Both the position numbers and the translations under genes were made by a program. From a virus, in IMG/VR virus record IMGVR_UViG_3300025154_000092, positions 1 through 63,401 of that record: DNA of 63,401 bases; one strand, written 5' to 3'. The notes beneath the pieces were generated by a model. The model was not told the DNA's origin, ran no database searches, and saw nothing but the letters and a program-made list of their open reading frames with translations. Numbering within the stretch: position 1 is the stretch's first letter; each line of letters starts with the position of its first letter. This document shows positions 1 to 6,737 of this stretch, one piece after another.

Positions 1-584
1 CCCGAAATTCCGGTGGGGTCTCCACCGATATAGCGGGAGTTGCGGTAGGAGATTCGCTGACGGCCAACGGGACGTATGTAACCAACGTGTCCGATAGGTG
101 CTGCGGCCCGACGATCACGAATTTCGGGATCGGGAGTCAGACAACAACTCAGATTCTTTCGGGGGTGACAACGGCCCTTGCATCGTCTCCCGATTTTATC
201 CTGATACAGGGTGGGGTAAATGACATTGCTTCGGCAGTGTCAGATCCTAATGCAACCATACAGTCAAACATCGCTACAATTTGTGATGCTGCTGTTCTCG
301 CTGGGGCCACACCGATACTTGTTAATATCAGTCCGTGGAAAGGGAGCGGAGGTTGGACGGCAGATAGACAGACATGGACGGACACCTACAATGCATGGCT
401 GGCCGGATATGCCACTGCGAACGGGTATCAGATGGCCGATGTTTATGCGGTCCTGGAAGATCCTGCAAACCCAGATACGCTGCTCCCTGCTTTTGACAGT
501 GACCACATCCATCCAAACACAGAGGGATACAAAATAATGGGCCTGGCGGTGTCTATCGCGGTACAGAATGCAGGACCGTGGTAA
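1..584 (+). CDS. SGNH/GDSL hydrolase domain (C-terminal half of a gene that wraps across the window ends)
   Basis: The open frame begins before the window and continues from the right end. It carries the SGNH esterase blocks: GDSLT (block I, catalytic Ser, about base 48), a block II glycine in NFGIGSQ, GGVND (block III) and DHIHPN (block V, Asp-x-x-His), ending in TAA at 582-584. Such domains are esterases or deacetylases; on phage tails they typically strip acetyl groups from surface glycans. No ATG or GTG lies in this frame between the upstream UGA (63265-63267) and the catalytic serine. A start at GTG 87 would lose block I. The domain therefore seems to be translated as an extension of the 62224 gene through that UGA, adding about 195 residues. 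Confidence 0.85.
   Translation, partial: RNSGGVSTDIAGVAVGDSLTANGTYVTNVSDRCCGPTITNFGIGSQTTTQILSGVTTALASSPDFILIQGGVNDIASAVSDPNATIQSNIATICDAAVLAGATPILVNISPWKGSGGWTADRQTWTDTYNAWLAGYATANGYQMADVYAVLEDPANPDTLLPAFDSDHIHPNTEGYKIMGLAVSIAVQNAGPW
5..130. repeat. Left copy of the 126-bp end repeat
   Basis: Bases 5-130 are identical to 63276-63401. Such an exact end overlap normally means a circular or circularly permuted molecule, giving a unique length of about 63,271 bp. The first four bases (CCCG) disagree with the equivalent bases before the right copy (GGAT). The contig start (CCCGAAATT) is the reverse complement of bases 120-128, so those four bases may be an assembly fold-back artefact. Confidence 0.9.
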
Positions 585-673
585 GGCACGCAGTTATGTG
601 CACAGCGATCCAAAAATGTCCCAGCGGGTCATTGCGCGCTGCCAGCCGGCGTATTTGTAGGGGGTACGGAAAT

Positions 674-738
674 GGGACAGGGCCGGACCGGAGCTAGGCC
701 CTCCGGCCCGGACGAGCGAAGGCTCTCCCTGCCCTGGG
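674..738. other. GC-rich nested inverted repeat in the gap before the lysis genes
   Basis: The 585-781 gap contains GGGCCGGA (680-687) pairing with TCCGGCCC (702-709), inside a weaker outer pairing of GGGACAGG with CCTGCCC. No U-run follows, so it is not a standard intrinsic terminator. It could be an mRNA-stabilising structure between the tail-fibre and lysis genes. No gene is seen in the gap. Confidence 0.4.
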
Positions 739-781
739 AACATAAACTGCAATTAACGGGCCATTGAAAGGGTGTGCGGCC

Positions 782-1105
782 ATGGCTCTTTCAGCCGAAG
801 ACAAATCCGAGATTGTGTTGATCATCACGAACACGCTCAAGGGCGGCTGTCTCTGCGGCTTGAAGCAGGAAACGACTCAGGAGGTCGGGCATTTCTTTGC
901 CCGCCTGAAGGACTTGGGCGGCGGTAACCTCAACAGGGGCATCGAATGCTTCTCCGATGCTGTGGAGATGGTGGCTGGCGTCCGTGAGTTCGGTGCTAAG
1001 GTGGGCGGGGCAGTGGCCGTTGCGATCTGCCTGGCTCTCGTCGGCGGCGCGGGAACACTTTTGGTGCTGGGGATAAGAGCCTGGATCAAAAAGGTTGGAG
1101 GGTAA
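782..1105 (+). CDS. Small membrane protein, holin-like candidate
   Basis: A 107-residue protein with a soluble helical N-terminal part and one strong hydrophobic segment near the C-terminus (about residues 74-97, Gly/Ala/Val/Leu rich), then a short basic tail. ATG 782 is preferred over TTG 764 because GAAAGGG sits 9 nt upstream. It lies 2 nt before the endolysin gene, so a role in membrane permeabilisation is inferred from position. There is no family-specific motif. Confidence 0.6.
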   Translation: MALSAEDKSEIVLIITNTLKGGCLCGLKQETTQEVGHFFARLKDLGGGNLNRGIECFSDAVEMVAGVREFGAKVGGAVAVAICLALVGGAGTLLVLGIRAWIKKVGG

Positions 1106-1107
1106 AA

Positions 1108-1581
1108 ATGGCCAGCAGAAAGATAGAGGATCTGACCGACACGCTTCAGGACCTGTATTACAAATTCGAATCAGCAATGGACGAAGCGGGGTTGCCGTTT
1201 GTGGTGACTCGCACGCTGTGCACTGCCAGGGAGCAGTTTGCGCTCTATGCGCAGGGTCGGTGCCCTCTGGTGATTACCAATCACCTACGCGAAATGGCCG
1301 ACCTGCCCCGGATCGCCGAGGCGGAGAACGGGCGCGTGGTCACCTGGACCTTGAAGTCGAACCACCTGCCGGTTTATCCAAGCGGCAAGGCGCGAGCCTT
1401 CGATATCGTGCTGCTAAACGGCGAAAGCAAGGCCAATTGGGATATAAAAGCCGACGTGAACGAGAACGAGATTCCAGACTACGAAGAGGCCGGGCGGATT
1501 GGAGAGGCGATAGGGCTCAAATGGGGCGGCCGCTTTTCCACTCCGGACCGGCCGCATTTCGAAGGTCCGGCAATGGCGTGA
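1108..1581 (+). CDS. Endolysin, M15 (VanY/L-Ala-D-Glu peptidase-like)
   Basis: A 157-residue protein with the layout of M15 peptidoglycan peptidases used as phage endolysins: an N-terminal 'TRTLCTAREQFALYAQG' segment typical of phage members, a zinc-ligand region SNHLPVYPSGKARAFDI matching the S-x-H-(n)-G-x-A-x-D pattern, and a C-terminal WGGRF...DRPHFE with the second His. It cleaves the peptide stem of peptidoglycan. There is no signal peptide, so it needs a holin; membrane proteins flank it on both sides. Confidence 0.88.
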   Translation: MASRKIEDLTDTLQDLYYKFESAMDEAGLPFVVTRTLCTAREQFALYAQGRCPLVITNHLREMADLPRIAEAENGRVVTWTLKSNHLPVYPSGKARAFDIVLLNGESKANWDIKADVNENEIPDYEEAGRIGEAIGLKWGGRFSTPDRPHFEGPAMA

Positions 1582-1630
1582 AAGTGAGAAACAGGAGAGT
1601 TGTGAACAACCTAAACGAAGGGAGGCTTTT

Positions 1631-2194
1631 ATGTCAGGAAAGAGTTTTCTTGTCAGTAAGACGTTCTGGGTCAATATTATCGCGCTGCTCGTGATGCTGG
1701 TGCAGACGCAAACGGGCTTTATCATCGATGTGGAGGAGCAGGCTGTAATACTCGGGGTGATCAACCTGATTCTCCGCTTTATCACAAAAGGGCCTGTAGG
1801 GTGGAAGAGCGAGGATTCGCAAAGCGGATTCGCCAACCTCGGGCTCGTGATACTTCTTTTTGCCCTGGTAGGCTTCATGTGCCAGTTCCAAGGGTGCACG
1901 AAGAACCTCCAGCTGGAGGATCCCCGATCGATGTCCGTGCAGGACGTCCGCCTGATCGCCACTACGACCTATAACAACATGTACGATTACCACGTGATGA
2001 AAAGCGGCATGGCGGGGCTCACCCAACAGGAAAAGGATGCGCTGAATGATGTGAAAAAGGCGCTGCAGGCAATCCGTGATCCGTTGAGGGAGTTCCAGCT
2101 CCTGGTGGACCGGGATATGAACCCCTCGCCGGAGTTGAGGAATAAGATCATCTTGTTCCTGGATCACTGGATGTACAAGCAACTGAGTCAATAA
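1631..2194 (+). CDS. Membrane protein with holin-like N-terminus and lipobox-like third segment
   Basis: A 187-residue protein. Residues 1-55 contain two hydrophobic segments around 'FWVNIIALLVMLVQTQTG' and 'AVILGVINLILRFITKGP', a pattern common in small phage holins. A third hydrophobic segment (about 75-94) ends in LVGFMCQFQGC, resembling a lipobox, and is followed by a 90-residue helical soluble tail. It could be a holin fused to a spanin-like part, but that is inference. GGAGG lies 7 nt before ATG 1631. Confidence 0.65.
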   Translation: MSGKSFLVSKTFWVNIIALLVMLVQTQTGFIIDVEEQAVILGVINLILRFITKGPVGWKSEDSQSGFANLGLVILLFALVGFMCQFQGCTKNLQLEDPRSMSVQDVRLIATTTYNNMYDYHVMKSGMAGLTQQEKDALNDVKKALQAIRDPLREFQLLVDRDMNPSPELRNKIILFLDHWMYKQLSQ

Positions 2195-2220
2195 TCCTGG
2201 ACGAAAGGGGGGAATGGCCA

Positions 2221-2373
2221 ATGGATTACGTGATGATAGCCCAAGGACTGCTTCAGCTTTTCTTTGCGGCGACTGCGGCCGCGAACATGAGCGAAGACGA
2301 AAAAAAGGCGATGTACGAGGAAGAAAAGAGGAAGTTCGACGAGAAGGATCCGGCGCTGCTCGAGGACCACTGA
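2221..2373 (+). CDS. Small membrane peptide of the lysis cassette (50 aa)
   Basis: ATG 2221 is preceded by GGGGGG 8 nt upstream. The product has an N-terminal hydrophobic stretch (MDYVMIAQGLLQLFFAATA), then a highly charged tail ending ALLEDH. Single N-terminal membrane anchor plus charged coil fits an accessory holin, antiholin or i-spanin-like role, but there is no diagnostic motif. It is the last gene before attP. Confidence 0.6.
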   Translation: MDYVMIAQGLLQLFFAATAAANMSEDEKKAMYEEEKRKFDEKDPALLEDH

Positions 2374-2385
2374 GGGGCCGCGTTA

Positions 2386-2405
2386 TTAGACAAAAGTATT
2401 AGACA
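2386..2405. promoter_or_regulatory. Left pair of putative integrase arm-type sites
   Basis: Two direct copies of TTAGACA at 2386-2392 and 2399-2405 (13 bp apart), each within ATTAGACAA. Two more copies occur on the other side of the attP core at 2615-2621 and 2625-2631. Direct repeats flanking a core are how lambda-type integrases use their arm-binding domain. Confidence 0.65.
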
Positions 2406-2409
2406 ATGA

Positions 2410-2445
2410 AAAAGGCCACTTTCCGGTAAGTGGCCTTTTGTTTGT
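2410..2445. terminator. Bidirectional intrinsic terminator after the lysis genes
   Basis: AAAAGGCCACTT (2410-2421) pairs perfectly with AAGTGGCCTTTT (2428-2439) around a 6-nt loop and is T-rich on both strands. It separates the rightward late operon from the leftward integrase-repressor operon. Confidence 0.85.
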
Positions 2446-2462
2446 TCTTTCAGCGCTTTAAC

Positions 2463-2510
2463 TGGTGGAGCTGGACGGGATCGAACCGACGACCTCTTGA
2501 ATGCCATTCA
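2463..2510 (-). other. attP: attP core: 3' half of tRNA-Ala(GGC)
   Basis: Read on the minus strand this is the anticodon arm (AATGGCATT, anticodon GGC at 2503-2505), variable region, T-arm (GGTTCGATCCC) and a 3' end AGCTCCACCA. It matches tRNA-Ala(GGC) from the anticodon to the CCA; the 5' half is absent. Phages that insert into tRNA genes carry exactly such a 3' half so the gene is rebuilt after integration. One T-T mismatch is present in the T-stem (GTCGG/CCGTC), so the crossover may lie nearer the anticodon. Integrase lies 115 bp away. Confidence 0.85.
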
Positions 2511-2614
2511 TTCCACGTATTGACGCGGATTTACAACCTGTTGAAATTACTGCGTTGAAGTTGTCGGAATTTGACGCAGGATCAATATGGTTCCCGGTTG
2601 TTCACACCGTGTCA

Positions 2615-2631
2615 TTAGACAATGTTAGACA
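2615..2631. promoter_or_regulatory. Right pair of putative integrase arm-type sites
   Basis: TTAGACA at 2615-2621 and 2625-2631, in the same orientation as the left pair. The last copy overlaps the integrase stop codon (2625-2627 on the minus strand). TTGACGC also repeats at about 2519 and 2571 between core and arm, a possible site for an excision factor. Confidence 0.6.
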
Positions 2632-3737
2632 GCGGCCGGAGAATTTCTCCGGCGTTTTTGTTTGCGCGGGTGGAGATCGGGCAGTTTGGTAGCCTGGGTT
2701 TTACGGATATCCCGGGCGAGGTGGGTGTAGACCTTGATGATCATGCTGACGTCGACGTGGCCGACTGTTTCGGCGAGCTCCATGATGTCCGTGCCGGCGG
2801 CCAGGGCATAGGTGATGTAGTAGTGGCGGATATCCTGGAGGCGGATCCGGCGGGCGATGCCGGCGGCCGTCTTTGCCTCGGTCCAGGCGCGTTTGACGGA
2901 TTTGACCGGGCGGCCGTTGAAGTGGCAGATGTAGGGGCAATTGGGGAAGTCCTTCGTTTGTGCCTTCTGCCGGGCCCTGAGACGGCGCAGGAAGGCTTTA
3001 TCGATCGGAACGGTACGGAAGCTGCCTGCCGTTTTGGATCCGCGGACCCTGAGCCTGCCTGTTTTAAAATCGAGATCGCTCCAGAGGAGTGCGAAGAGCT
3101 CGCTTTTGCCTGTGCGGACCCCTGTGTAGTAGGCAACCTCCATGATCCAGGCGAGGTGCGCGGGCGCCTGGGCGAGAATGCGGCGGAATTCATCGATGGA
3201 GAAGAGCTCGAGCTTGAATTTCTGGTGCTTGGTGCGCAGGTTCTTGCGTTCGCTCCAGGGGTTTTGGTGGATGGCGATGTCGGGCCGGCTTGCTGCCCAA
3301 TCCCATATTTTGCGGAGATAGTGCATGTAGGTGTTGATGGTGCGGTTTGTGAGGGGCGCCTTGTAGATATGGGTCTGCCGGCCCTTCATGGAGTCTTCGA
3401 CCAGGGCGCAGTCGAGCATGGCGATGGCGCTGATGGGCTTCTTGAACAGGTGAGTGGTGTAGGTGTTGACGGCATAGAGGATGCCGTAGCGGGTGCTTTT
3501 GCTGAGCTCGTTCTTGCGGTCGATGATGTAGAGCTGCACGAGCTCCTGCCAGGTTAAGGAGGAAGACGGCCGCTGGATGGGCCGTGATTTTCGTTTCTGC
3601 AGCTTGATTTCAAGGTCGCGGGTTTCGGCGGCATGCGTCGACTCGGGATCCCTGCCGAACGATTCCCAGACTTGCTTGCCCTTATCGTCGTAGTAGACGC
3701 AGAAGACCCTGCCGTCGGGCTTGGTGTGGACGGACAC
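2625..3737 (-). CDS. int: Tyrosine-type phage integrase
   Basis: A 370-residue recombinase. The N-terminal region (1-65) resembles an arm-binding domain, residues about 75-180 form the SAM-like core-binding domain, and the catalytic domain follows. Visible catalytic elements are YYTGVRTGKSE (Arg I), a strand with SKTAGSFRTVPI (Lys), LQDIRHYY (Arg II, with Gln where His is common), ETVGHVD and the nucleophile in VYTHLA. The basic tail ends in RKQKRRRN. It starts 6 bp after the repressor stop, so the two probably form one leftward operon. The adjacent tRNA-Ala half and TTAGACA sites fit its role in integration. Confidence 0.95.
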   Translation of the reverse strand: MSVHTKPDGRVFCVYYDDKGKQVWESFGRDPESTHAAETRDLEIKLQKRKSRPIQRPSSSLTWQELVQLYIIDRKNELSKSTRYGILYAVNTYTTHLFKKPISAIAMLDCALVEDSMKGRQTHIYKAPLTNRTINTYMHYLRKIWDWAASRPDIAIHQNPWSERKNLRTKHQKFKLELFSIDEFRRILAQAPAHLAWIMEVAYYTGVRTGKSELFALLWSDLDFKTGRLRVRGSKTAGSFRTVPIDKAFLRRLRARQKAQTKDFPNCPYICHFNGRPVKSVKRAWTEAKTAAGIARRIRLQDIRHYYITYALAAGTDIMELAETVGHVDVSMIIKVYTHLARDIRKTQATKLPDLHPRKQKRRRNSPAAV

Positions 3738-3743
3738 GGCTCG

Positions 3744-4205
3744 CTACTCCCCGTTTGCGCGGTTCTTTGGCCGGAGAGCCACAATGAGACCGTCGAGAAC
3801 GCCTTTGACGTAGATGAGCTTTTCGGGATCGATGGATTCGAGCGCCAGGAGCCGGGCGTTGATCTCTCTGGCCAGGTCTTTGTTTTGGAATCGCTGGATG
3901 ATGTCAGTGTGTGCGATCCGATCGGCCAGGGAAAGCACGTTGTTCGACTCTGCTGCAGGCGGCGGGTCTTGCGATTCGGGGCTGCAGAGCCATTCTTGAC
4001 TCACGTTAAACACAACACATATTCGATCGAGGGTGTCCGGATCCGGCCGGTTCATGTCTTTGCGGTAGATGTTCCACTTGCCGATCCGGGCGCTGAAGTC
4101 CCGCTTTTTCAGGCCTGCGCGGAATCTGAGTGTGTCGAGCTTGGCAAAGAAGATCGCCCATTCTTCTTTTTTCCACACCGGCTTCTGGCAAAAAGATACT
4201 TTCAT
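3744..4205 (-). CDS. Short CI-like HTH repressor without protease domain
   Basis: A 153-residue protein from the ATG at 4205. An N-terminal helix-turn-helix-like region (FFAKLDTLRFRAGLKKRDFS... through NVSQEWLCSPES) resembles phage XRE/CI DNA-binding domains. The C-terminal half is helical and lacks the S24 Ala-Gly site and Ser/Lys dyad, so it is not expected to self-cleave upon SOS. The hydrophobic extension encoded upstream (to 4403) overlaps the rightward promoter and is unlikely to be translated. It is transcribed divergently from the 4282 gene, as CI and Cro are, and likely maintains lysogeny. Confidence 0.75.
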   Translation of the reverse strand: MKVSFCQKPVWKKEEWAIFFAKLDTLRFRAGLKKRDFSARIGKWNIYRKDMNRPDPDTLDRICVVFNVSQEWLCSPESQDPPPAAESNNVLSLADRIAHTDIIQRFQNKDLAREINARLLALESIDPEKLIYVKGVLDGLIVALRPKNRANGE

Positions 4206-4217
4206 GGCATTTTCCGC

Positions 4218-4247
4218 TTGACACATGTTTAACGCATGCTGTATATA
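4218..4247 (+). promoter_or_regulatory. Rightward early promoter (PR-like)
   Basis: Consensus -35 TTGACA (4218-4223) and -10 TATATA (4242-4247) with an 18-bp spacer, 35 bp before the Cro-like gene and just upstream of the divergent repressor gene. The spacer contains ACATGT and GCATGC palindromes that could be operator parts. Confidence 0.75.
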
Positions 4248-4281
4248 CGCTGTGTAATAATCAAAACTTGGAGCAGATTGT

Positions 4282-4578
4282 ATGTGTAACACAAATAGCA
4301 CAAAGACAAAAGGCGAAATCAACACGGAAACCCTGCGGTTTCTGAAGCAGCGGTATCCGTGGAAGACGGTGCGCCAGGTTATGCCGATGCTGGCCGGCTT
4401 CACAATCCGGGCGATGGCAAAGGAGCTCGGAAAGTCGCAGCCTCAAATTTCCCAGCATATTCATATGCTCAAATACCGGAGCAACGCCGAGCTGCGGTCG
4501 AGCATTGCGCGGCTGATTGAGGTGCCGAGGGAAGAGTTGTTCGAAAAGGATGACGGAGACCATGGGCCGCATGAATAG
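4282..4578 (+). CDS. Cro-position DNA-binding protein
   Basis: A 98-residue basic protein. Residues about 37-65 (FTIRAMAKELGKSQPQISQH) read as a helix-turn-helix with the recognition helix in KSQPQISQHIHML. GGAG lies 8 nt before the ATG. As first gene of the rightward early operon and divergent from the repressor, it probably acts as Cro. The family itself is not recognised. Confidence 0.7.
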   Translation: MCNTNSTKTKGEINTETLRFLKQRYPWKTVRQVMPMLAGFTIRAMAKELGKSQPQISQHIHMLKYRSNAELRSSIARLIEVPREELFEKDDGDHGPHE

Positions 4579-4612
4579 CCTCTTTGTTTCGGGCTGTCAG
4601 CACCAAAGGTAA

Positions 4613-4677
4613 GCGCGGATTTGGACTCCGGATTTGTAGCGCAAATTTCCAGCACGAATTTCGGGCACTAATTTGGA
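4613..4677 (+). repeat. Five tandem 13-bp repeats
   Basis: Units start at 4613, 4626, 4639, 4652 and 4665. Their first ten bases are GCGCGGATTT, CTCCGGATTT, GCGCAAATTT, GCACGAATTT and GCACTAATTT (consensus GCrCrAATTT followed by three bases). They lie between the Cro-like and CII-position genes. An operator array or a small iteron array are both possible. Confidence 0.75.
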
Positions 4678-4708
4678 TGCGGTTTTTTGTGTCGAGGGGG
4701 AGACAAGC

Positions 4709-5053
4709 ATGCGGGAAACCTACGGGGAGCTCCTTACGGATCTGGTGGACAGCATGGCCCGATACGAAGAGCGGGCCGAGATCTTTCGCCGGAACGACAT
4801 TTCACGAAACCACTTTTACAACGTAACCAACCCCAACCGTGAATCGAGCGGCGGGAAGCCCTACCCCTGCCCCACAGAATGGGGAGTGCGGCTGACCCGG
4901 GACAGTGCGAACTTTGTATGGATCAAGGCTGTCGCAAAGGACTGCGGCGGCCTTTTTATTTCTCCGGAAGACATCGAGGGCCTCCAGGAGGTGGAGCCGG
5001 AAAAGGCGCTGGAGGTGCTCAAGAAGATCGTGAGCGTTTTGAAGAAGCGATAA
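4709..5053 (+). CDS. CII-like regulatory protein (tentative)
   Basis: A 114-residue protein from ATG 4709, with GAGGGGGAGA just upstream. The central part (IFRRNDISRNHFYNVTNPNR) looks like a DNA-binding helix pair followed by 'WGVRLTRDSANFVWIKAVAK', and the order resembles the phage regulatory CII (CP76-type) family, in which a helix-turn-helix precedes a 'two-helix plus GG(V/L)F' segment (here CGGLFI). Position after Cro fits an activator. The assignment is tentative. Confidence 0.5.
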   Translation: MRETYGELLTDLVDSMARYEERAEIFRRNDISRNHFYNVTNPNRESSGGKPYPCPTEWGVRLTRDSANFVWIKAVAKDCGGLFISPEDIEGLQEVEPEKALEVLKKIVSVLKKR

Positions 5054-5067
5054 GGCGGAGACCGCGC

Positions 5068-5253
5068 ATGAAGATGCTCAAAGACAAGACTTCCGACAGG
5101 AATTCACAGGTCCAGAAAGATGCCGAGGCACAACTCAGCTTCGACGACGTGCACCAATTCCGGGGGTTGTTGACGGCCCTGTTGTCCCTTTATGTTCCGC
5201 CGCGTTTGTGGGCGGAACTTGTCAGGAAGAGCGCGGAGTATCTGGGGAAGTAA
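5068..5253 (+). CDS. Hypothetical small early protein (61 aa)
   Basis: ATG 5068 has AAGGCGGAG upstream. Polar N-terminus, then a hydrophobic-helical C-terminal half (FRGLLTALLSLYVPPRLWAE). No family recognised. It follows the CII-like gene by 14 nt and is probably co-transcribed. Confidence 0.6.
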   Translation: MKMLKDKTSDRNSQVQKDAEAQLSFDDVHQFRGLLTALLSLYVPPRLWAELVRKSAEYLGK

Positions 5254-5270
5254 AAGGGCGTGGGGCTGAA

Positions 5271-5361
5271 GTTATCCGGACTGAGGAACCATGGGGCAGT
5301 GCCCCAAAAAATTTTTACCTAAATTCATACGTACATAGAAACCCTACTATCCGGACTACAT
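5271..5361 (+). promoter_or_regulatory. Intergenic copies of the TATCCGGACT motif
   Basis: GTTATCCGGACTGAGGAAC at 5271-5289 recurs exactly at 15409-15427, and related CTATCCGGACTAC at 5347-5359 and GTTATCCGGGCTACTG at 20545-20560. All are in gene gaps. They are probably shared transcriptional or RNA-level control sites of the early operons. Confidence 0.5.
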
Positions 5362-5378
5362 AGCGCAGGGAAAGCGTA

Positions 5379-5603
5379 GTGCTTAAAGAAAGCGAATTGC
5401 TCAAATCCTTACGCTTTGACGGTCCCATAGACCCCGATGGGGTCCCAAAAGTGAGAAGGAGGCTGGAGGATCGACTCCGGAAATCGGATCCCCAGATAAT
5501 CCTCGGGCTGGCCAGAGAATTTGGCTGCCTATTCCCGCCACAAAAGAAAGGAGAAGAACCCCATGATCATGATCGACGTAAGGAGAAGGATCGCCTCCGA
5601 TAG
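5379..5603 (+). CDS. Hypothetical small basic protein (74 aa)
   Basis: GTG start at 5379 with AGGGAAAG 7-8 nt upstream. It is rich in Arg, Lys and Asp with no recognisable domain. Its end overlaps the next gene by 41 nt. Confidence 0.5.
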   Translation: MLKESELLKSLRFDGPIDPDGVPKVRRRLEDRLRKSDPQIILGLAREFGCLFPPQKKGEEPHDHDRRKEKDRLR

Positions 5604-5796
5604 CTGCGCGACAGAGCTGCACGTGTTTGCGCAGAGGATCGGCCTCGGACAGAGGGAGTTTGACACCGACGGCCGGATCCTGAAAGGCAAACCTGTTTAT
5701 TTGCTGCCCCTGAGGCATCGGCTGCGGCTGGCCATTCAGGCGGGGGCGTCGCCCGTGGCCATAGCTGAGCTGGAGAAGAGGGCGGTGGAACGATGA
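5563..5796 (+). CDS. Hypothetical protein, weakly DUF4031-like (77 aa)
   Basis: ATG 5563 follows AAAGGAGAAG. The segment ELHVFAQRIGLGQREFD followed by HRLRLAIQAGASPV resembles the short DUF4031 phage family (a helix with 'ELHxFAxRIGL' and a later 'RAxAxxxGA'), but the conserved N-terminus of that family is missing. Function unknown. It overlaps the next gene by 4 nt. Confidence 0.55.
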   Translation: MIMIDVRRRIASDSCATELHVFAQRIGLGQREFDTDGRILKGKPVYLLPLRHRLRLAIQAGASPVAIAELEKRAVER

Positions 5797-6188
5797 TGGA
5801 GCGACGCGCTTTCCTGAAACTGACAGGCATGGCGGCTATTACGGCAGCACTACCCCGCTGGATGATAGCAGATGCCGCCAAGTCGGTTGATGATGCCTTC
5901 CGTGAAATCAAGTTCAACCCAGGATGCGAGTATAGCCGTGCAGTAGCCTTTTACGGAAATTTTGATCAGGCCTATGTAATTTCGTGCCTAGCAAAAAACC
6001 TTCAACAATATGTTCCCGGGCGATACCTGTTGAAGGTGCAGTTCAGAAGGTTGATGCCCGCAGACTTCGGAAGATATCACAAGATAGCCTGGGTCTACTC
6101 TCCTGGGAATCCTAAAGGTTACCTGGGTGTGCACGGCAAATGGGCTTATCAGGCTTCGGACGGGTATTTCCTTTGGGTCAAGGCGTGA
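5793..6188 (+). CDS. Exported protein with twin-arginine (Tat) signal
   Basis: A 131-residue protein starting MMERRAFLKLTGMAAITAALP: an RR-x-F-L-K motif with a hydrophobic core, the classic Tat signal. The mature part (about 105 residues) has aromatic-rich strands (RAVAFYGNFDQAYVISC, YHKIAWVYSPGNPKGYLGV) and no recognised domain. A Tat signal in the early region of a phage is unusual. It may be a lysogenic-conversion protein acting in the periplasm after folding in the cytoplasm. ATGATG start overlaps the previous stop. Confidence 0.7.
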   Translation: MMERRAFLKLTGMAAITAALPRWMIADAAKSVDDAFREIKFNPGCEYSRAVAFYGNFDQAYVISCLAKNLQQYVPGRYLLKVQFRRLMPADFGRYHKIAWVYSPGNPKGYLGVHGKWAYQASDGYFLWVKA

Positions 6189-6201
6189 AAGGAGAAACTA
6201 C

Positions 6202-6357
6202 ATGGAAGAATTGGAAGAGGACGGAGGACAAACCAAGCGGCCGTGTGAGCGATGCCATGAGGAAGCGTGGTGTGAAGAGATCCCCATGCACGGCTACACC
6301 GAGTTCTTATGTAGGAAGTGCGCTGCTGCGGCTTATCACTGCGGGGACGCTGTATGA
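6202..6357 (+). CDS. Small zinc-finger-like protein (51 aa)
   Basis: ATG 6202 after AAAGGAGAAA. It contains CERCHEEAWC and CRKCAAAAYHC, consistent with one zinc-ribbon. The stop overlaps the start of the next gene (ATGA at 6354). Confidence 0.65.
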   Translation: MEELEEDGGQTKRPCERCHEEAWCEEIPMHGYTEFLCRKCAAAAYHCGDAV

Positions 6358-6737
6358 ACTTTGTCCGGGTCCATAAGCCTCCACGAAGATGCCGCATGCT
6401 GATGAGATTGGGACCTATCGGCACATGGAGCGCCAAATGTAGGTGGCTTTTCTACCGGTCGCTTTTCAGGTACCTGCGGGAACCGTCCCAGCAATTGCTC
6501 TTCCACGATGTGTTGGAGGCGTTGCGGGGCGGAGAGTTCGGAACGATAGAGAACTTTCGAATTGTTACCCACTACTCACCGCCGGTGATCGACAGGGAGA
6601 TTTTGGGAGAACTTTCTGAACCACCAAGGAGGAAACCATGTTGCAAGTTGAAATCGAATACAGGGCAACGGGCCCGCTCTCGCGCAAGAGAACGCTATAT
6701 GCCCTCGAAGAGGTTGTGGAGAAGGCAGTATCGTTAG
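6354..6737 (+). CDS. Hypothetical basic protein with a doubtful C-terminus
   Basis: Starts at an ATGA overlap with the previous gene. The first 90 residues look protein-like (WRLFYRSLFRYLREPSQQLL style helices). The last 33, Arg/Lys-rich, overlap the well-supported 6638 gene by 100 nt. That long overlap suggests a recent frameshift that extended it or a true overlap. Function unknown. Confidence 0.45.
   Translation: MNFVRVHKPPRRCRMLMRLGPIGTWSAKCRWLFYRSLFRYLREPSQQLLFHDVLEALRGGEFGTIENFRIVTHYSPPVIDREILGELSEPPRRKPCCKLKSNTGQRARSRARERYMPSKRLWRRQYR

Noticed and set aside
2463-2510. A complete tRNA gene
   Set aside because: Only the 3' half from the anticodon arm exists; the T-stem has a mismatch. 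It is an att core.
2622-3557. Plus-strand 311-codon frame opposite the integrase
   Set aside because: Antisense shadow of a well-supported integrase with all catalytic motifs.
6638-6737. The 100-nt overlap as proof of a frameshift in the 6354 gene
   Set aside because: One sequence cannot separate an overlap from a frameshift, so it is kept as a low-confidence gene end.
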